Source: Hydromonas sp.
GTDB taxonomy: Bacteria; Pseudomonadota; Gammaproteobacteria; Burkholderiales; Burkholderiaceae
Direction: 5' to 3'
Length of the DNA stretch: 64,000 nt
Assembly: GCA_017495165.1 (NCBI GenBank)
Contig: JAFEII010000016.1
Span: forward strand, 154,396-218,395
The notes under the pieces are model-generated. The model was not told the origin of the DNA and searched no databases. It worked only from the letters and a program-made list of their open reading frames with translations. Both the position numbers and the translations under genes were made by a program. Position 1 is the stretch's first letter, and each line of letters begins with the position of its first letter. Shown one piece after another: positions 60,611-64,000 of the stretch.

Positions 60611-61518
60611 AGCCGCTCGATAAAATCCTGATTACAGGTTGCGGCGGGCAAGTGGGCTTTGAGCTGACGCGCTCGTTGGCATTATTGGGCGAGGTGGTGG
60701 CGATTGGCTTGGCGGATGTGGATTTGACCAACGCGCAAGCGATTGTGGCCAAGTTAAATGACGTCAAGCCGACGATTATCGTCAACCCAGCCGCGTACAC
60801 CGCTGTGGACAAAGCCGAATCAGACAGCGCCACCGCCTATGCGATTAACGCGACCGCGCCAGAAGTGATGGCGCAATGGGCGGCGCAAAACGGCGCGTTG
60901 TTGATTCAATATTCAACCGACTATGTGTTTGACGGCACAAAAGAGGGCATGTATACCGAACAAGACACGCCCAACCCAATGTCAGTCTACGGCGCCAGCA
61001 AATGGCAGGGCGAGCAGTTGGTGGCCGCCAATTGCGCCGCGCACGTGATTTTGCGCACCAGTTGGGTGTTTGGTGCGCATGGCGCTAATTTTCTCAAAAC
61101 GATTTTGCGCTTGGCGGGCGAGCGCGACACGCTCAATATCGTCAATGACCAAATCGGCGCACCGACCAGCGCAGCCATGCTCGCCGACGTGACCGCGCAC
61201 GTGATTATGCGGATACGCATGAGCGCGGATGCGGACAAAGCCGCGCTGTACGGCACGTATCACCTGACCGCCGACGGCGCAACCAGCTGGCACGGCTACG
61301 CGCAATACGTGTTGGGTTTGGGCGAGCAAGCGGGGATGACGTTTAAAACCAGCGCGGCAAAGATTGGCGGCATTCCAACCACCGCCTACCCAACGCCCGC
61401 CGTGCGCCCGCTCAATTCACGCATCAGTTGCGACAAACTCAAACGTACGTTTGGTTTGAGTTTGCCCACGTGGCAAACCAGCGTGGCGCAGGCTTTTAGA
61501 TTGGTTGCGGGTAAATAA
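60607..61518 (+). CDS. rmlD: dTDP-4-dehydrorhamnose reductase
   Basis: This 303-residue reductase has [36 protein letters not shown] and [13 protein letters not shown]. It performs the last step to dTDP-L-rhamnose. The upstream frame from 60577 lies inside rmlB, so ATG 60607 is used. Repeats separate it from rmlA. Confidence 0.96.
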   Translation: MKPLDKILITGCGGQVGFELTRSLALLGEVVAIGLADVDLTNAQAIVAKLNDVKPTIIVNPAAYTAVDKAESDSATAYAINATAPEVMAQWAAQNGALLIQYSTDYVFDGTKEGMYTEQDTPNPMSVYGASKWQGEQLVAANCAAHVILRTSWVFGAHGANFLKTILRLAGERDTLNIVNDQIGAPTSAAMLADVTAHVIMRIRMSADADKAALYGTYHLTADGATSWHGYAQYVLGLGEQAGMTFKTSAAKIGGIPTTAYPTPAVRPLNSRISCDKLKRTFGLSLPTWQTSVAQAFRLVAGK

Positions 61519-61544
61519 TCGGTGGTAAACCGCCGTCATCAATC

Positions 61545-61666
61545 GTAGGGGCGCGATTTATCACGCCCAATCGGTGTAAAAAATGGCACGCCGTAGGGTG
61601 GGCATTGCCCACCATTTTGAAATTGGCTGCGTTGCATGATGTAACGGTGGGCACTGCCCACCCTAC
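61545..61666. repeat. composite REP-like block
   Basis: A first palindrome GTAGGGGCGCGATTTATCAC... (61545-61568) is followed by the family A pair 61593-61613 and 61646-61666 (GGTGGGCACTGCCCACCCTAC). It occupies most of the 224-base rmlD-rmlA gap. Confidence 0.75.
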
Positions 61667-61742
61667 GGCATGTTTTGTTGCGTAACAATTATGCCAACAC
61701 CGTCGTTTTTACAAGAATTAATTTTAATCACAAGGAATCAAT

Positions 61743-62618
61743 ATGACCACACGCAAAGGCATTATTCTCGCAGGCGGCTCAGGCACGCGGCTTTACCCCA
61801 TTACCTACGCCATGAGCAAACAGCTGCTCCCCGTGTATGACAAACCAATGATTTATTACCCGCTCAGCGTGCTGATGCTTGCGGGGATTAAGGACATTCT
61901 TATTATCAGCACGCCGCAAGACATTGGGCGGTTTGAAGAATTGCTCAAAGACGGCGCGCAATGGGGTTTAAATATTCAGTACAAAATTCAGCCATCGCCC
62001 GATGGTTTGGCGCAAGCGTTTATTTTGGGTGAAGAGTTTTTAGACGGCAATCCCGCCGCATTGGTGCTGGGCGACAATATTTTCTTTGGCCATGATTTAC
62101 ACGACATGCTGCAAGACGCCAACGCGCAAACCAGCGGCGCAACCGTGTTTTCATACCATGTACACGATCCAGAGCGCTACGGTGTGGTGGAATTTGACGC
62201 GGACAAAAAAGCAATTTCGATTGAAGAAAAGCCCGCCCAGCCCAAGTCAAACTACGCGGTAACGGGCTTGTATTTTTATGACAAAGACGTGGTGCAATAC
62301 GCCAAAACCATCAAGCCATCCAAACGCGGCGAGCTGGAAATCACGGATTTGAACCAAGTTTATTTGGACAAAGGTCTGCTCAACGTACAAGCCATGGATC
62401 GCGGCTACGCGTGGCTTGATACTGGCACGCACGAATCTTTGCACGACGCAGGCTCATTTGTGGCATCCATCCAAAAACGTCAAGGCCTGCAAGTGGCGTG
62501 TGTGGAAGAAATCGCGTATCGCATGGGTTATATCAGCCAAGCGCAATTGATTGCACTGGCGCAACCGTTGTTAAAAAGCGATTATGGGCAGTATTTGCTT
62601 AAAACCGCAAAAGACTAA
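61743..62618 (+). CDS. rmlA: glucose-1-phosphate thymidylyltransferase
   Basis: This 291-residue enzyme starts the dTDP-rhamnose path. [20 protein letters not shown] and [20 protein letters not shown] are diagnostic. The usual next gene, rmlC (3,5-epimerase), is absent; a strong terminator follows instead. Confidence 0.97.
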   Translation: MTTRKGIILAGGSGTRLYPITYAMSKQLLPVYDKPMIYYPLSVLMLAGIKDILIISTPQDIGRFEELLKDGAQWGLNIQYKIQPSPDGLAQAFILGEEFLDGNPAALVLGDNIFFGHDLHDMLQDANAQTSGATVFSYHVHDPERYGVVEFDADKKAISIEEKPAQPKSNYAVTGLYFYDKDVVQYAKTIKPSKRGELEITDLNQVYLDKGLLNVQAMDRGYAWLDTGTHESLHDAGSFVASIQKRQGLQVACVEEIAYRMGYISQAQLIALAQPLLKSDYGQYLLKTAKD

Positions 62619-62647
62619 GTGCATCTCTAAGCTTCAAAGCACCGTCT

Positions 62648-62688
62648 AAAACACCCTATTTTCTAACCATGAAAATAGGGTGTTTTTT
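62648..62688 (+). terminator. terminator after rmlA
   Basis: A 16-bp stem (62648-62663 with 62671-62686), core CACCCTATTTTC/GAAAATAGGGTG, loop TAACCAT, ends in a T-run. It closes the rhamnose block. Confidence 0.9.
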
Positions 62689-62750
62689 ATAGGCTCATAG
62701 GCGCAGCGAACAAAGCATCAAAACATATCGCCATAAAATACACGCAAGAA

Positions 62751-62778
62751 AAAAGCCAACTCAAAAGAGTTGGCTTTT
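62751..62778 (-). terminator. terminator of tRNA-Phe
   Basis: AAAAGCCAACTC (62751-62762) pairs with GAGTTGGCTTTT (62767-62778) around AAAA. On the - strand the stem is followed by a T-run, 5 bases after the tRNA's CCA end. Confidence 0.85.
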
Positions 62779-62783
62779 AATCT

Positions 62784-62859
62784 TGGTGGCCTGAGGCGGG
62801 CTCGAACCGCCGACACGCGGATTTTCAATCCGCTGCTCTACCAACTGAGCTATCTGGCC
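62784..62859 (-). tRNA. tRNA-Phe (anticodon GAA)
   Basis: This 76-nt cloverleaf has encoded CCA, anticodon loop TTGAAAA with GAA, and intact D-, anticodon (GCGGA/TCCGC) and T-stems (GGCGG/CCGCC). In the acceptor stem GGCCAGA faces TCAGGCC, leaving an A5-A68 mismatch; related sequences I know have T68. The gene has its own promoter and terminator. Confidence 0.93.
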
Positions 62860-62893
62860 AATAAGCTGAGACAAGCTCAACTTAAGAAACGCA

Positions 62894-62922
62894 AGTATAC
62901 GCAAAGGCTGATGATTGGTCAA
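62894..62922 (-). promoter_or_regulatory. promoter of tRNA-Phe
   Basis: On the - strand TTGACC (62922-62917), a 17-base spacer and TATACT (62899-62894) lie 34 bases upstream of the tRNA 5' end. Confidence 0.75.
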
Positions 62923-63001
62923 GTTTTGTTTTTCAAATGTCAAAAAAAGTTAAGCGCAACCGCTGCAGATGATTTTGAGTGTGGCGTTTTGGCAGTTGTC
63001 T

Positions 63002-63007
63002 TATAAT
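63002..63007 (+). promoter_or_regulatory. -10 element before hepT
   Basis: A perfect TATAAT lies 46 bases before the hepT start. No good -35 at the right spacing is seen. A similar CTTATAATG context recurs at 63975 near the right edge. Confidence 0.35.
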
Positions 63008-63052
63008 GAGCGCCCTGCTTATGGTGATTTTGCTATTTTTAAAGGTTGTTAA

Positions 63053-63478
63053 ATGATGAATATAAATGTTGAATTTTTTACGCGCTGTATTCAGACGCTT
63101 GATGGGGCGTATCAAAAGCTTTTACAGCAAGATGTACGGGATATTTCATACGATATTTATCGGGCAGCCTGCATAAAAGAATTTGAAATTATTCTAGAGC
63201 AAAGCGGCAAACTGCTTAAAAAGCGGCTGGTGGTTTATTTTGCCAGTAACAAAGCTGTGGATGTGTTGACGTTTAAGGATTTGTTTCGTCACGCAGTCAA
63301 GCATGGTTTGATTGATGATGCGGCCTGTGAGCGCTGGCTTTTGTATAGAGATAATCGCAACACCACAGCGCACGATTATGGCGTACAGTTTGCCGAAAGT
63401 ACGGTTAAAATTTTACCTGAATTTATCCAAGATGCTCAATTTTTGGCTGGCATGATAGGGGGTAAAATTGATGTCTAA
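63053..63478 (+). CDS. hepT: HEPN-domain toxin, HepT-like
   Basis: This 141-residue helical protein carries the HEPN RNase-type motif R-x4-H-x-Y (RNTTAHDY). The rest matches nucleotidyltransferase substrate-binding/HepT proteins (YQKLLQQDVRDISYDIYRAACIKEFEIILE in outline). In type VII systems HepT is a toxin silenced by AMPylation of the motif tyrosine. It overlaps mntA by 8 bases. AAAGG supports the ATG at 63053. Confidence 0.82.
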   Translation: MMNINVEFFTRCIQTLDGAYQKLLQQDVRDISYDIYRAACIKEFEIILEQSGKLLKKRLVVYFASNKAVDVLTFKDLFRHAVKHGLIDDAACERWLLYRDNRNTTAHDYGVQFAESTVKILPEFIQDAQFLAGMIGGKIDV

Positions 63479-63767
63479 AATTGATTTACAGCCAGAACAT
63501 TTGCGCCGACTGCTTGGTGTTATTTTAAATATCATCCCAAATGTGCAGGTACTGGCTTACGGCAGCCGTATTCAAGGCCGTAGTCATAGCGGCAGTGATT
63601 TGGACTTGGCGTTGCGTGCCGACGTGGCGCTGGATGCGTCTCAAATGGCATTGTTGATGCGGCAAATTGATGCACTCAATCTGCCGTTTGTGGTTGATTT
63701 GCGCGACTGGGTTGCGCTGCCTGCCAGCTTTCAAAGTGAAATTTTAAAAAGTCATGTGGTTTTGTAA
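63471..63767 (+). CDS. mntA: MNT-domain nucleotidyltransferase antitoxin, MntA-like
   Basis: This 98-residue minimal nucleotidyltransferase has the exact pattern GS-x10-D-x-D (GSRIQGRSHSGSDLDLAL), then VVDLRDWVAL with the third carboxylate. It would AMPylate HepT. AGGGGG at 63457-63462 supports ATG 63471; overlap with hepT shows coupling. Confidence 0.82.
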   Translation: MSKIDLQPEHLRRLLGVILNIIPNVQVLAYGSRIQGRSHSGSDLDLALRADVALDASQMALLMRQIDALNLPFVVDLRDWVALPASFQSEILKSHVVL

Positions 63768-63954
63768 GTTTGGCAACCATGTTTAATTTCCGCCCCTATA
63801 GATGCGCTATCGCAATCCGCTTTTAGAAGTTTGGCGTTTTTTAAAAAGGCAGATTCACCCCCGAAGTGCAATACAAATCAAACTGGCCAAGACAAATCAA
63901 CCGCATCGCCTGAAAAAAACAGCCCACACTTGGCGTTTTTTCCTTGTTTTTGAA

Positions 63955-63981
63955 TTGCGCAGCGCAAAACTGCCTTATAAT
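63955..63981 (+). promoter_or_regulatory. possible promoter with overlapping palindrome at the right edge
   Basis: TATAAT at 63976-63981 follows the perfect palindrome TTGCGCAGCGCAA (63955-63967) by 8 bases. TTGCGC as a -35 gives only 15 bases of spacer. The gene served lies outside the window. No gene is seen in 63768-64000. Confidence 0.3.
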
Positions 63982-64000
63982 GCCGCTCTTGTAAAAAATA

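Overview
The window looks like chromosome from a beta-proteobacterium (Burkholderiales-like) of moderate G+C. Three things point that way: the order murA-hisG-hisD-hisC-hisB-marC-hisH-hisA-hisF-hisI-hisE-HIT-tatABC, the mla operon followed by a bolA/ibaG gene and murA, and the pseudomonad/beta-type narK1K2GHJI cluster. The genus cannot be fixed from sequence alone. Almost everything from 1 to about 47.5 kb is on the + strand. The str operon, the potassium channel and tRNA-Phe are on the - strand.

Layout. 1-483 is the 3' end of a comM/yifB-like gene. 649-8084 is a complete F1Fo ATP synthase operon (atpIBEFHAGDC) behind a near-consensus promoter, with a small lipoprotein gene wedged between atpG and atpD. 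8246-11900 holds mlaFEDAC, the phospholipid trafficking system of the outer membrane. 12067-25402 runs bolA, murA, yjdM and a long histidine cluster (hisG, D, C, B, H, A, F, I, E; no hisZ seen). Unrelated genes are threaded into that cluster with no gap or with overlapping junctions: a PD-(D/E)XK-like gene after hisG, an ABC-type ATPase plus a DUF4276/TOPRIM-like gene before hisC, and a small DUF4288-like gene before hisH. HIT, tatABC and pyrE follow. 28212-32935 is half an S10 operon (rplC to rpsQ), ended by a strong terminator.

33264-47125 is a nitrate respiration region: transporters narK1 and narK2, the membrane nitrate reductase narGHJI, moaC for molybdenum cofactor, the nitrate sensor/regulator narXL and a truncated haemoglobin. 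Then comes rnpB, which converges on a - strand block rpsJ-tuf-fusA-rpsG-rpsL. The usual str-S10 ribosomal cluster is therefore broken between rpsJ and rplC and rearranged around the nitrate genes; the spc half is absent. 52901-53809 is a KirBac-type potassium channel.

53990-62618 makes two activated rhamnoses: manC-manB-gmd-rmd (GDP-D-rhamnose) and rmlB-rmlD-rmlA (dTDP-L-rhamnose; rmlC not present). tRNA-Phe (- strand) and a HepT-MntA toxin-antitoxin pair close the window.

Two families of palindromic intergenic repeats (REP/BIME-like) are scattered between operons. The best candidates for something undescribed are the defence-like genes embedded in the his operon, the lipoprotein inside the ATP synthase operon, and the split ribosomal cluster with hairpins in its gaps.
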